Shown one piece after another: positions 33,720-42,299 of a stretch of 64,000 bases of DNA. Location of the stretch: NCBI GenBank assembly GCA_027624035.1, contig JAQBUI010000006.1, forward strand, positions 1 to 64,000. The letters run 5' to 3'. Position 1 is the stretch's first letter; the number at the start of each line of letters is the position of its first letter. The stretch is from Pseudomonadota bacterium (GTDB lineage: Bacteria > Pseudomonadota > Gammaproteobacteria > Pseudomonadales > Azotimanducaceae). The translations under genes were made by a program, and so were the position numbers. The notes beneath the pieces are model-generated. The model saw only the letters and a list, made by a program, of their open reading frames with translations. It ran no database searches and was not told where the DNA came from.

Positions 33720-34409
33720 ATGAGTGAATTATCAGAAGAACTGGCCAGGGCCCTGGGCGCGCTGGATACCCCCACAGTGTGTAATGCGCTTGAAGTGGTC
33801 GACCCGAATCGTCGTGCCCGGGGGTTCAACATCAAACCTCTGGTCTGCGCCCGTCCTGCCTTGCCGCCTGTGGTGGCGTTTGCAAGAACGGCGCGCATTC
33901 GTGCCCAGCACCGGCCGGCAAAGCCTCAGGACAGTGTGGGTTACTATACTTACATTGCCGAAGGCGGGCCGCTGCCCAGCATCGCAGTGATTCAGGACCT
34001 GGACGAGACGCCGGGCTACGGGGCGCTCTGGGGAGAGGTCAACACCAATGTTCATTACGGGCTGGGCTGTAAGGGTCTCGTGACCAACGGCAGTGTACGG
34101 GACATTCCCGACTCGGCAGAGAACTTCCAGATGCTTGCGGGGATGATCAATCCATCTCATGCCTGGGTTCATGTGGTGGACTGGGGGATGACGGTCAATG
34201 TTCATGGTATGGAATGCGATGACGGTGACCTGGTTCACGCTGATATGCATGGCGCCTGCGTGATTCCCATCGCCAATGCGGCGGATGTCGTTACGGAAGC
34301 GGATCGCATCATGAAGCGCGAACGCATTCTGATCAACGCCGCGCGGGAGCCTGGCTTCAACATGGAGAAGATGAAAAAAGCCTGGGCGGGAATGGCCGAG
34401 ATCCACTGA
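33720..34409 (+). CDS. RraA/HMG-aldolase family protein
   Basis: A 229-residue protein of the RraA-like group, which includes 4-hydroxy-4-methyl-2-oxoglutarate aldolases of aromatic catabolism and the RNase E inhibitor RraA. TPTVCNALE opens the fold, and GLGCKGLVTNGSVRDI contains the conserved Gly-rich turn and the Arg-Asp pair that binds pyruvate and the divalent metal. The length and a C-terminal helix beyond the core fit the aldolase/decarboxylase side more than true RraA, but the assignment is open. The start at 33720 has GGAGAAG upstream. It ends at a strong hairpin shared with the convergent kinase gene. Confidence 0.85.
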   Translation: MSELSEELARALGALDTPTVCNALEVVDPNRRARGFNIKPLVCARPALPPVVAFARTARIRAQHRPAKPQDSVGYYTYIAEGGPLPSIAVIQDLDETPGYGALWGEVNTNVHYGLGCKGLVTNGSVRDIPDSAENFQMLAGMINPSHAWVHVVDWGMTVNVHGMECDDGDLVHADMHGACVIPIANAADVVTEADRIMKRERILINAAREPGFNMEKMKKAWAGMAEIH

Positions 34410-34435
34410 CCCAGGACGATCACGCAAGTGTCATC

Positions 34436-34465
34436 AGTCCGGGCGACGTCATCGTCGCCTGGACT
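34436..34465. terminator. Strong bidirectional terminator-like hairpin
   Basis: AGTCC-G-GGCGACG (34436-34448) pairs with CGTCGCC-T-GGACT (34453-34465) around TCAT: 13 bp including one G-T wobble. It lies exactly between the convergent RraA-family gene and the kinase gene. No T-run. Confidence 0.6.
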
Positions 34466-35524
34466 CTATGGCAGACGGTTGATGGCTTCTTCTGCAGCAG
34501 TCAGTGATCGGTCAATCCGGTCACGAAGTTCGTCGAGATCAATCCCTTCTGAGCTCTTTTTCCCCTCCATATAGCGCGCATAGACGCCGTGAACAATCGC
34601 CGCGCTCTTCCAACGGTTGAAGCCCAGATAGTAATCCAGGCGTGACAGGTCCCTGCCGGTGAGTTCGCCATAGAGCGCGGCGAGTTGCATGCGTTCCGGA
34701 AATCCCGGCGGCGAAGTTGGAGACTGCGCTGACTGGGGCTGGGAGTCCGTGGGTGACGGAAACATGTTGAGCGCATAGGCGAGGTCAGCGAGTGGATCAC
34801 CGAGGGTGGAGATCTCCCAGTCGACGACCGCGGCGACCCGATGGTCTGCTCCCACCAGTGTATTGTGCAGCCCATAATCTCCATGGACGACCCGGGCCGG
34901 GCCCTGGTCGGGCATGTTCTCCAGGAAGAAGACCTGCAATTCGTGCGCTCTGGGATCGTCGTACTGGGCCGGTTCTACTGACGATGTCCAGGACCGATAC
35001 CACGTCTTCAATTGCCGACCAACGTAGTTTTCCTTCTTACCCAGCTGGCCCAGGCCGACCGCATCCGGGTCGACATGGTGCAGGGCGGCGAGGGTATGGA
35101 TGAACGACTCGGCGAGTTCCCGACGACGGCCCTCGGGTACCAGACGCTCGGTATCCTCGTTGTCATAGAGTGGCTCGCCGTCCACGCAACCCATGATGTA
35201 GTCCCAGGCCCCGGTGACGTCCGGGGACTCACAGAAGCCGTAGGGCCGCGGTACCGGGACGCCCGTGGGCGCGAGCGCTGAAATCAGCGCCCACTCCCGG
35301 GACATGTCGTGCGCTTTCGGAAGCAGTTGCCCCTGGGGTGGCCTTCGAATGACGGCCCTGTGGCCGCGCCTGTCCTCGATGCGGTAGGTCAGGTTAGAGT
35401 GTCCGCCCAGAAGCCGGGTCCACTCGAAGGGCGGTGACAGTTCGGGGACATTCGCCCTGACCCAGTCCTGCACCGCTTCGACCCGATATCCCTCGGGGTT
35501 ATCTTCTACATTGCCGATCGCCAT
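34466..35524 (-). CDS. APH-family phosphotransferase (ACAD10/11 kinase-domain type)
   Basis: A 352-residue aminoglycoside-phosphotransferase-fold kinase. GGHSNLTYRIED is the nucleotide loop, RRPPQGQLLPKAHDMSRE carries the family Lys/Glu region, VVHGDYGLHNTLV is the catalytic loop (Asp and Asn) and VVDWEISTLGDPLADLA the metal Asp. The RPP...HDM..E pattern marks the subgroup fused to acyl-CoA dehydrogenases in human ACAD10/ACAD11, which phosphorylate 4-hydroxyacyl groups for removal of the hydroxyl. Here the kinase is a separate gene, with ACAD10/11-like dehydrogenases 7-8 kb either side (27172 and 43633). True antibiotic resistance is unlikely. Confidence 0.9.
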   Translation of the reverse strand: MAIGNVEDNPEGYRVEAVQDWVRANVPELSPPFEWTRLLGGHSNLTYRIEDRRGHRAVIRRPPQGQLLPKAHDMSREWALISALAPTGVPVPRPYGFCESPDVTGAWDYIMGCVDGEPLYDNEDTERLVPEGRRRELAESFIHTLAALHHVDPDAVGLGQLGKKENYVGRQLKTWYRSWTSSVEPAQYDDPRAHELQVFFLENMPDQGPARVVHGDYGLHNTLVGADHRVAAVVDWEISTLGDPLADLAYALNMFPSPTDSQPQSAQSPTSPPGFPERMQLAALYGELTGRDLSRLDYYLGFNRWKSAAIVHGVYARYMEGKKSSEGIDLDELRDRIDRSLTAAEEAINRLP

Positions 35525-35673
35525 GATGGTTCCGCCGCTAGATGTCGCATCAGTTATAACGCTTTGCGTCCGAGAGTCGCAAGCGGGTTAGCTTGACGGG
35601 TTTGCCGGAGTGCTTGACACAGGGCAGGCTGGCTTACCATCATCCAGCCACCAGTAGCAATTGAGGAACCAAT

Positions 35674-36549
35674 ATGCCGACCTACAACGCGATCGCAGCC
35701 CTGCCAAATGGTGAGCCTGGCCCCTGGGGGGACCCGGTCACGATTCGATATGACCAGCGTGATGTCTTGCTGTATGCGGTAGGCATCGGCCTGCGGGACC
35801 TGCGCTATGTGTATGAGGGTAATCCACAGTTTGCCGTCTTTCCGACGTTCTCAATCCGTTGGGGTGGGGCTGGCGTGCCGTTGGACACAGCACTCATCCC
35901 CGCCTCACCTGGGCCCCTGAACATCGATGCGGAACGTTATCTTGAGGTGATCAAGCCCTTGCCGACCTCCGGTGAGGTCACGGTTCAGTCCCGCTTCATC
36001 GCCGCCCATCCGAGGGGCAAGGGCAATGGTTTTCTGGAGTTCGAAAGCCTGGTCAGGGACAGCCATGGCGAGCCCTGTGTCAAACTGGTCAACGGGTCGT
36101 TCCGTCGTGGCATCAAGCAGCTGGGTGACATTGAACCGTTTGAAGGCGTCGGACAAACCTTCTCCCAGAAGATTGAAGTCCCGGGGACGGCTCCGGACAT
36201 TGAGACCGCAGTGCTCATCCCGGACAATCAGGCACACATCTATCGGTTGTCCGGAGACTATAATTCACTGCACATTGACCCGGAGGCCGCCAGGTTCGGC
36301 GGTTTTGACGAACCGATCCTGCATGGCCTGTGCACTTTCGGGCACAGTGCCCAGATGCTGTTGCAGGCGCTGTGTGATGGCGATGCCAGCCGCTTCAAAA
36401 AGATCAAGGTGCGCTTCTCGTCACCGGTCTTTCTGAACGATACCTTGCAGATTCGAGCATGGCGCGATGGTCCCGGCCGAGTGATTTTTGAAGGCAGGGT
36501 AGGTGACAAGGTGGTGGTCTCAAACGCGTACTTTGAGTACGCAACCTGA
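35674..36549 (+). CDS. Enoyl-CoA hydratase 2 (MaoC/MFE-2 double hot-dog type)
   Basis: A 291-residue double hot-dog protein like the hydratase-2 unit of peroxisomal multifunctional enzyme 2. The N-terminal repeat has TIRYDQRDVLLYAVGIG; the C-terminal active repeat has RLSGDYNSLHIDPEAARFGG with Asp195, Asn197 and His200 as the hydratase-2 motif, then PILHGLCTFG. It would hydrate trans-2-enoyl-CoA to the (3R)-hydroxyacyl-CoA, the substrate of the MFE-2-like dehydrogenase at 26077-26949, so the two probably work in one route although 9 kb apart. Single gene flanked by opposite-strand neighbours. Confidence 0.92.
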   Translation: MPTYNAIAALPNGEPGPWGDPVTIRYDQRDVLLYAVGIGLRDLRYVYEGNPQFAVFPTFSIRWGGAGVPLDTALIPASPGPLNIDAERYLEVIKPLPTSGEVTVQSRFIAAHPRGKGNGFLEFESLVRDSHGEPCVKLVNGSFRRGIKQLGDIEPFEGVGQTFSQKIEVPGTAPDIETAVLIPDNQAHIYRLSGDYNSLHIDPEAARFGGFDEPILHGLCTFGHSAQMLLQALCDGDASRFKKIKVRFSSPVFLNDTLQIRAWRDGPGRVIFEGRVGDKVVVSNAYFEYAT

Positions 36550-36582
36550 GCTCGCATCGAGAAAGGACGCCATGGCGCTGGC

Positions 36583-37578
36583 TCAGATGCCCCAGTCGTC
36601 CCAGATGTTGTCTGGCGTTGGCGCAATGTCGCTTCGGAAGTTGCGGGTGTCGACCCAGTACTGAACGTCCGGTCCGGGCCCGTACTGCAGGTCGTCATAG
36701 TAATCCCGGCCATCGACCTGAAAGTCGCAGGGGACGATCGCCCTGACCAGCGGTCTGGCCCATTCGGCGGAATGATTGATGCCTGCAGAATGAAGGATTC
36801 GCGGGTGCCAGAACACCACGTCTCCGGGGCCGCCGGTCAGTTCGACCGGCGTTGTGTCTCGAAGGATTTCATCCCTGGCAAGCCGGAACCCTTCCCGTCG
36901 ATCATCGCTGATATTCCCTCCGTGGACAGTGTCCCAGTGTTCATGCAGGCGAACATGGGATCCGGGCCAGACTGTAAAGCCGCCTGACCCGGGCGGCACG
37001 GAATCGATCAGAACCATCACGGAAAGATGGGCCGCAGAATAGTCGGCGTGAACGCCATAGCCACCTGGCTGGCCGGGCGGCTTGGGCAGGATGAAGTAGA
37101 TGCCCCGCACCCTGCGGGCTGGCATCACCGGCGCTCCGAGGAACTGATGCACCACACGAGTCAGATTGGGATTCCTGGCGATCCGGTTCACCAGGACCGG
37201 CTCTGTACCGATGCCGCGCTCTCCGCGGGAGCGGATCTTCCAGTTGCCTCTTGCCAGCAGGCCAACCCGAGCCGCGTCTTCCTCGGTCCACTTCTCGTGC
37301 GGCTTTTTTAGCCAGGAGTCTGGATCGTCGCGGGCGATGATGCCCCGCGGAACCTGAGCCCATGCGAGGTCCAGTGCCCGCGCAAACGTAGTCGGATCGT
37401 CAATCAGGCGCCGCTTGATGACAAATCCATGTTGCTTGAAGTGCTTGATTTCGTGAATCGACAGGGCGCTTTCGCCATTGACCCAGGCGGGGTCTTCATA
37501 CAGCGTTGCCGATTGTGGAAGCGTAATGTCTGGTCCGATGCCGATGCTTGTGGCGTGCCCGGGGTTGTAGTCCTGCAT
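36583..37578 (-). CDS. Phytanoyl-CoA dioxygenase (PhyH)-family Fe(II)/2-oxoglutarate enzyme
   Basis: A 331-residue double-stranded beta-helix dioxygenase. The Fe(II) triad is His177-x-Asp179 in YGVHADYSAAH and a distal His (258 or 263) in FWHPRILHSAG; Arg in RPLVRAI is a candidate 2-oxoglutarate ligand. GSGGFTVWPGSH is a common PhyH-family strand. Members hydroxylate acyl-CoAs, steroids or small natural products, and the substrate here is unknown. A link to removal of branched or alpha-substituted acyl chains would fit the neighbouring MFE-2-type enzymes. Minus strand, convergent with the hydratase-2 gene across 33 bp. Confidence 0.88.
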   Translation of the reverse strand: MQDYNPGHATSIGIGPDITLPQSATLYEDPAWVNGESALSIHEIKHFKQHGFVIKRRLIDDPTTFARALDLAWAQVPRGIIARDDPDSWLKKPHEKWTEEDAARVGLLARGNWKIRSRGERGIGTEPVLVNRIARNPNLTRVVHQFLGAPVMPARRVRGIYFILPKPPGQPGGYGVHADYSAAHLSVMVLIDSVPPGSGGFTVWPGSHVRLHEHWDTVHGGNISDDRREGFRLARDEILRDTTPVELTGGPGDVVFWHPRILHSAGINHSAEWARPLVRAIVPCDFQVDGRDYYDDLQYGPGPDVQYWVDTRNFRSDIAPTPDNIWDDWGI

Positions 37579-37960
37579 GGTTGTTGCCCTCCACGGTCAA
37601 TTGTCGGGGTCTGGTCGAACTTGCCCCGGTTGAAGGTCTACAATGCGCTCGACCAGACTCAGGGGTGGATCATATCAAATGCAAATCTTCTCATGCCATG
37701 GCGCTACCACGCCTCAGATGGTCTGCCTGCCGGTGGCCTCTCTGGTGTGTGATGGGGTTGGACAACGGCCGTGAGGTCCTGATCGCCGGACAGAAGTCCG
37801 GTGTGTTCTTGCCCGGAATCCGGACGATGGCAAGCTGCTCTGGCAGCGCGCTCAGCAGCAAGGAGCATGGTGAGGTCAGTCGATGGCGGTTTTTTTGTCC
37901 GGGATCAAATCAGATGCGGATCTTAATACCAAACTCACATTCATCCGCTATGCTTGAAAT
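37579..37960. other. Gene-free stretch with a PQQ-dehydrogenase remnant and AT-richer promoter region
   Basis: No intact gene. The middle holds a short broken quinoprotein fragment (37750-37873). The last 75 bases, before the PhoX gene, are richer in A/T (TTTTTTTG, then TCTTAATACCAAACTC) and probably contain its promoter. Confidence 0.5.
37750..37873 (+). pseudogene. Fragment of a PQQ-dependent (quinoprotein) dehydrogenase
   Basis: Frame from 37752 reads MGLDNGREVLIAGQKSGV, very like the propeller-blade segment of polyvinyl-alcohol-type PQQ dehydrogenases (NGxxVLxAGQKSG). After a frame change at about 37811 it continues NPDDGKLLWQR, the next part of the same blade, and stops at 37871. Only about 40 codons remain out of a gene of 500 or more. 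Confidence 0.45.
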
Positions 37961-39124
37961 ATGTTGACCCGTAGAGCTTTTACCCGAAATGTCCTGCTGT
38001 CGCTGGGTACGGCCCCGATGCTGGGAGGACTGAGCGGCTGTTCCCTCGATGCCACCTCCCCTGGACGTCTGGAAGCGGGGGTCGCCGGTGATTACGATGC
38101 GGCCCTTGATGCGACGATCCCCCACGGCAGTTCATTGCGAATTGTGGCCAGGACAGGCGAGAAGGTCGCGAATTCCGATTACGTCTGGCACGTATTGCCT
38201 GATGGAGGCGGCTGCTTTGCGACGCCCGATGGCGGCTGGGTGTATGTCTCGAACAGTGAGATCAGCCATACTGGCGGGGTGGGCGCGATCCGATTCAGTG
38301 CCGCTGGTGAGATCGTCGATGCCTATCCGATTCTTCAGGGCACCAGCAAGAATTGCGCGGGAGGCAAGACGCCCTGGCAGACCTGGCTGTCCTGCGAAGA
38401 AAATGGTGACCAGGGTCAGGTCTATGAATGTGACCCGATGGGACGCCAGCCCGGCGTGGTTCGCCCGGCCATGGGCAGCTTCAATCACGAGGCGGCCGCG
38501 GTGGACCCACGATCCAACCAGATCTATCTCACCGAAGACCTGGACAACGGCTGCCTGTACCGATTCACCCCCGCGACAGGACACGATCTCTCGGCCGGTG
38601 CGCTTGAAGTCGCCGTCACCACCGACATGTCAGTTTCCTGGGAGACGATTCCAGACCCAACCGGGGGCCTCGGCCCGCTGCGGGATCAGGTGAAGGGTGC
38701 CACCCGTTTCCATGGCGGTGAGGGCATCGTGTTCGGCATCAAAGACGGCGAGGGCCATGTGTTCTTCACCACCAAGAAAGACAACAGGGTGTGGTCGCTG
38801 AACCTGGATCGGATGCACCTGCGAGTCATCTACGATGCAACCATGCACCGGATTCCGGTGCTGACCGGTGTCGATAACCTGGAGATCAGCCCCAATGGCG
38901 AACTGCTGGTCGCCGAAGACGGTGGCGACATGCAGATCGTGACGCTGGACAGCGATTACCGTGCTGTGCCGCTCCTGATGCTGCATCATCAGGCCGGGTC
39001 CGAGATCGCCGGGCCCGCGTATTCGCCCGATGCTTCTCGTCTCTACTTCAGTTCCCAGAAGGGCCCGGATGGCGATCGTCGGGGTGGCGTGACTTACGAG
39101 TTGACGCTCCGCAGCCAGGTCTGA
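37961..39124 (+). CDS. PhoX-like (DUF839) exported phosphatase-family lipoprotein
   Basis: A 387-residue protein of the PhoX/DUF839 beta-propeller family. The N-terminus MLTRRAFTRNVLLSLGTAPM has paired arginines as in Tat signals, and LSGC ends it as a lipobox, so it may be a Tat-exported lipoprotein. Family motifs include VSNSEISHTGGVGAIRF, then WLSCEENGD, NHEAAAVDP, YLTEDLDNGCLYRF and VEDGG-like blades (VAEDGGDMQ). PhoX enzymes use Ca2+/Fe3+ and hydrolyse phosphomonoesters, but many DUF839 members are uncharacterised. A c-type cytochrome gene follows after 77 bp with its own promoter-like sequence. Confidence 0.85.
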   Translation: MLTRRAFTRNVLLSLGTAPMLGGLSGCSLDATSPGRLEAGVAGDYDAALDATIPHGSSLRIVARTGEKVANSDYVWHVLPDGGGCFATPDGGWVYVSNSEISHTGGVGAIRFSAAGEIVDAYPILQGTSKNCAGGKTPWQTWLSCEENGDQGQVYECDPMGRQPGVVRPAMGSFNHEAAAVDPRSNQIYLTEDLDNGCLYRFTPATGHDLSAGALEVAVTTDMSVSWETIPDPTGGLGPLRDQVKGATRFHGGEGIVFGIKDGEGHVFFTTKKDNRVWSLNLDRMHLRVIYDATMHRIPVLTGVDNLEISPNGELLVAEDGGDMQIVTLDSDYRAVPLLMLHHQAGSEIAGPAYSPDASRLYFSSQKGPDGDRRGGVTYELTLRSQV

Positions 39125-39142
39125 TTTAGCTCGAGACAGACT

Positions 39143-39171
39143 TTGACGGATCGATTGATCCGGTCTAAGGT
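39143..39171 (+). promoter_or_regulatory. Candidate sigma-70 promoter with a dyad in the spacer, for the cytochrome gene
   Basis: TTGACG (39143-39148), a 17-base spacer and TAAGGT (39166-39171). The dyad CGGATC-GATT-GATCCG (39147-39162) sits in the spacer and could be an operator. Confidence 0.35.
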
Positions 39172-39201
39172 CATGCCGGACATGAAATAGAGGATCCCAT
39201 C

Positions 39202-39687
39202 ATGAACGATTCAATATTGACATCGGGACCGGGTCGCGCAGTGGCGGCAATGCTGGTCGTCCTCCTCACAGGCTGCGGCACTGATACCCAACCGGCTGCG
39301 AGCAGTGTCCCGGCTTCCCAGGCGGCGGTGGAGGCGCCGGTAACAGAAATGGACAACGGCAACATGGGCCAGGAAGAAATGAGTGAAACGCCGATGGCTG
39401 CCGCGAATAGCGGCGATGGCGGCACTATCTTCAAGAAGAAGGGCATCTGCTTTACCTGCCATGGTGCCGAGGGTAAGGGCACAGCGCTGGGGCCAAACCT
39501 GACCGATGCCGAGTGGATCAATATAGAGCCTCCGGTGAACCAGGCCAGCGTGGCCGATCTGATCAAGAAGGGGGTACCAAAACCCGTCAAGCATCCCGCA
39601 CCCATGATGCCCCGTGCCGGTACCGGGCTGACCGACGCTGAAGTCGACGCTGTGGCTGCTTATGTCATGACGCTACAGGGGTCGTGA
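39202..39687 (+). CDS. Lipid-anchored class I cytochrome c
   Basis: A 161-residue mono-heme cytochrome. The N-terminus has a lipobox (LLTGC) after a hydrophobic segment, then a low-complexity Ala/Glu/Met-rich linker of about 45 residues, then the heme domain with CFTCH and GAEGKGTALGPNLTDAEWI. The axial Met lies in PMMPRAGTG, and the domain ends with the usual ADAYVMTL-like helix (VAAYVMTLQ). It would carry electrons in the periplasm, anchored to a membrane by lipid. Its redox partner is not adjacent; the PhoX-like gene upstream is not an obvious partner. GAGG precedes the ATG. Confidence 0.9.
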   Translation: MNDSILTSGPGRAVAAMLVVLLTGCGTDTQPAASSVPASQAAVEAPVTEMDNGNMGQEEMSETPMAAANSGDGGTIFKKKGICFTCHGAEGKGTALGPNLTDAEWINIEPPVNQASVADLIKKGVPKPVKHPAPMMPRAGTGLTDAEVDAVAAYVMTLQGS

Positions 39688-39715
39688 AGCGATTCTTGTT
39701 GCCGCTCTCGAACGA

Positions 39716-40546
39716 CTACGGTGCAGCCGTGACAATCCAGCAGGCGGCGCCCATGACGACTCCGGCGGGGCCCAGGTGTTTTGCGAAAAGATCATTCAGT
39801 TCAGCTTTCAGGGAAGCAGCCACGCCCGGGTCGAGAGCGTTGAATAACTGTGAGGTCGGCCCAATCTCACGAATGAAATCCACGGCGTCGGCAACGGTGC
39901 GTTCACCGATGACGATGCCGGCATCGTGAGCCTCTACGTTGACGTTCCTGAACCCGGACTGTCGCAGGATATCGATGATTCTTTGCTTGTCGGCAAAAGC
40001 AAAAGGGCCGGGCGCATGGGGGTCGCCAGGTGGCGCGGTGGGCGGAACATATCTGTGCACGATACCCATGGGTTCGGCCACCCAGGGGTTCTCGGCGGGC
40101 CGACGCCAGCAGACGAAGGTCATGCGACCATCGACATTGACGGCACTGTGAATCCGGGTGAACGCGGCAACCGGATCATCGAAGAACATGACGCCGAAGC
40201 GTGAAAAAACCCGATCGAATGACTGCTCGTAGCGAACGGCTGCGGCATCCTGCTTCAGGAACCGGACTGTCGAATCTGGCAGGGTCGCAGCACGGGCACG
40301 GGCGATGTCCAGCATCGGCCCGGAGATGTCGACCCCTGTCACGTTGCCTCCGCGGGCCGCAAGTTCAATGCTGGTGGCACCGCAACCACATCCCACGTCA
40401 AGGACCTGATGGCCGGGCGCCATGGCGAGGGTCTCCATGCCCGTGATTCCCAGGGGCGCCAGCGCATGGTCCAGGCGCCGTTGATTAGCGGCCCACTTGT
40501 TGCCACCTTCGCCATTCCAGAATTCGATCTGTGCTTCGTTTGACAC
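39716..40546 (-). CDS. Class I SAM-dependent methyltransferase
   Basis: A 276-residue Rossmann-fold methyltransferase. Motif I is HQVLDVGCGCGATSIELA, followed by VTGVDISGPML, RFLKQDAAA and FDRVFSRFGVMFF, the usual UbiE/BioC-like order. It is longer than BioC and lacks linkage to bio genes, so I do not call it BioC. The N-terminus SNEAQIEFWNGEGG is characteristic of a group that usually starts with V/M-SNEAQ; I therefore favour GTG at 40546, with GAGG upstream, over the ATG five codons earlier. Substrate unknown. Confidence 0.85.
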   Translation of the reverse strand: MSNEAQIEFWNGEGGNKWAANQRRLDHALAPLGITGMETLAMAPGHQVLDVGCGCGATSIELAARGGNVTGVDISGPMLDIARARAATLPDSTVRFLKQDAAAVRYEQSFDRVFSRFGVMFFDDPVAAFTRIHSAVNVDGRMTFVCWRRPAENPWVAEPMGIVHRYVPPTAPPGDPHAPGPFAFADKQRIIDILRQSGFRNVNVEAHDAGIVIGERTVADAVDFIREIGPTSQLFNALDPGVAASLKAELNDLFAKHLGPAGVVMGAACWIVTAAP

Positions 40547-40626
40547 AGTTCTTTGCCTCATTGCCGTTGCTGCCCTCAGTGTAGCGGCTTCGGCCCGGTA
40601 CTGTCTCTGGAATCGGTTGACATTGT

Positions 40627-42294
40627 ATGATCAGAACCATGCCCAGTTGCCCCTCATTTTCCCTGACTATCCTGCGCACCGTGGCCTGCATCATGGCCGG
40701 TGCCGTGGGGCTGGTTGCCTGTGGTGGTGGCAGCGGCGCGAGCCCCTCGCCGGCAGGGTCCGGCGAGGGTCAACGGGCCGGGGCAACGCCTGTTGCAAGC
40801 GGCGTACAGTTTGTCGATCAGACCAGTGCCCTGGGGCTGGACTACTTCATCGAGGATGGAGGGTCAACCGGCGTAGGTGATGCAGTGGCGGCGAGTGGTG
40901 GCCTCGCCCTGGTCGACATCGACAACGATGGACTGTACGAACTGTTCGTGGCGCACGGTCGGACAGAACGGGGTCGCCTGTTTTCGTATGACGGCGAACG
41001 CTTCAATCCGGAACCCGATAATCTGGGGATTACGCCAACTCACATTGATCGCGCCGGCTATTTCATCGACCTTGATGCCGATGGCTGGAAAGACTTCATT
41101 TCTGTTCAGGAGCAATTGGTAGAGGTGTTCCTGAGCGACCGTGAGGGTCAGTTCATTGAGGCGACCTCGGTGACAAATCTGAACAACCAGCGTTCCACCT
41201 ACTCGATGGCCGCCGCAGATTATGACCTCGACGGTGATGTTGATCTGTTCTTTTCCCACTGGAGGGGGCTTCATATCGTGGGCGAGTCCCTGACGGAGTA
41301 CCTGTGGCAGAACGACGCGGGCCACCTGACGGATGTCAGCGATCGGGTGATGATCCGGGCGGCACCCGCTGATGGCGTTCAGAACCGGGTGATCGAGTTT
41401 TCCTATACGCCTTCGTTTGCAGACATCGATGATGATGGGTATCCGGATATCCTGCTGGCAAGTGACGGAGGGAACAGTCAGGTGCTCAGAAATACAGGCG
41501 GGCATTCATTCGTCGACGCCACCACAGACGTGATTTCCGACCGAAACGGGATGGGCGGGACAGTAGCGGATTACGACCGTGATGGAGACCTCGACTGGTT
41601 CGTGTCCAGTATTCATGACCTGGACGGGACCGGCGAGGGGACGGACACGGGTAATCGTCTGTATCGCAATGAAGATGGACTGGGTAATTTTGTTGATGTG
41701 ACCGATCAGGCCGGTGTACGGGATGGTGACTGGGGCTGGGGCAGCTGTTTTGCGGATTTCGATAACGACGGATTTGTGGACCTGTTTCTCACCAATGGAA
41801 TGCCTGAATCGGGCGATCGCTATGCCAATGATCCCTCCCGGCTGTTCATGTCCAATGGCGACGGAACGTTCTTCGAAAGGGCTGCAAGATCAGGGATCAG
41901 TCATACGGCTCAGGGTCGCGGCATTGTCTGTGCTGATTACGATGGCGATGGCAGAGTGGACATCATGATCGCCAATAACGGCCGGGCACCCACTGTGTAC
42001 CAGAACAGAACAGTCAACGACCATCACTATCTTCAGGTTCGTTTGGTGGGGCGTCCGGGGAATCAGGATGCAATTGGTGCACGGGTGACCGTCGAACTGG
42101 CCTCAGGCACCCAGCTCCAGGAGGTTCAACTGGGCACCTGGTATCTCTCCCAGGGACCAACAACCCTGCATTTCGGGTTGGGATCAGAAGATTCTGTGAC
42201 AGCGGTGGAGATTCGGTGGCCGGATGCCTCGCTGACCCGTAGCCGCTTCGATGATATTGCGACCGATACAACCATCGTGTTTGTGCAGCCGTAG
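40627..42294 (+). CDS. CRTAC1-type lipoprotein with FG-GAP repeats and UnbV/ASPIC domain
   Basis: A 555-residue exported protein. The N-terminal hydrophobic segment ends in a lipobox (LVAC). Seven DxDxDG calcium-binding loops follow (for example DIDNDGLYE, DYDLDGDVD, DFDNDGFVD, DYDGDGRVD), placing it among FG-GAP/VCBS integrin-like propellers. The C-terminal about 90 residues are an ASPIC/UnbV domain (GNQDAIGARVTV, then LGTWYLSQGPTTLHFGLG and IRWPDA). Such proteins are common on marine bacteria, and a cell-surface binding role is presumed. The start is ambiguous (ATG 40627 or 40639) and lacks a clear ribosome site. Convergent with an SDR gene 6 bp away. Confidence 0.9.
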   Translation: MIRTMPSCPSFSLTILRTVACIMAGAVGLVACGGGSGASPSPAGSGEGQRAGATPVASGVQFVDQTSALGLDYFIEDGGSTGVGDAVAASGGLALVDIDNDGLYELFVAHGRTERGRLFSYDGERFNPEPDNLGITPTHIDRAGYFIDLDADGWKDFISVQEQLVEVFLSDREGQFIEATSVTNLNNQRSTYSMAAADYDLDGDVDLFFSHWRGLHIVGESLTEYLWQNDAGHLTDVSDRVMIRAAPADGVQNRVIEFSYTPSFADIDDDGYPDILLASDGGNSQVLRNTGGHSFVDATTDVISDRNGMGGTVADYDRDGDLDWFVSSIHDLDGTGEGTDTGNRLYRNEDGLGNFVDVTDQAGVRDGDWGWGSCFADFDNDGFVDLFLTNGMPESGDRYANDPSRLFMSNGDGTFFERAARSGISHTAQGRGIVCADYDGDGRVDIMIANNGRAPTVYQNRTVNDHHYLQVRLVGRPGNQDAIGARVTVELASGTQLQEVQLGTWYLSQGPTTLHFGLGSEDSVTAVEIRWPDASLTRSRFDDIATDTTIVFVQP

Positions 42295-42299
42295 GCTGG

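Noticed and set aside
34466-35524. APH-fold kinase as an antibiotic-resistance gene
   Set aside because: The RPP/HDM/E pattern and the acyl-CoA gene context fit the ACAD10/11 kinase group instead.
39716-40546. Methyltransferase as BioC of the biotin pathway
   Set aside because: Longer than BioC, no linkage to bio genes, N-terminus belongs to a different methyltransferase group.
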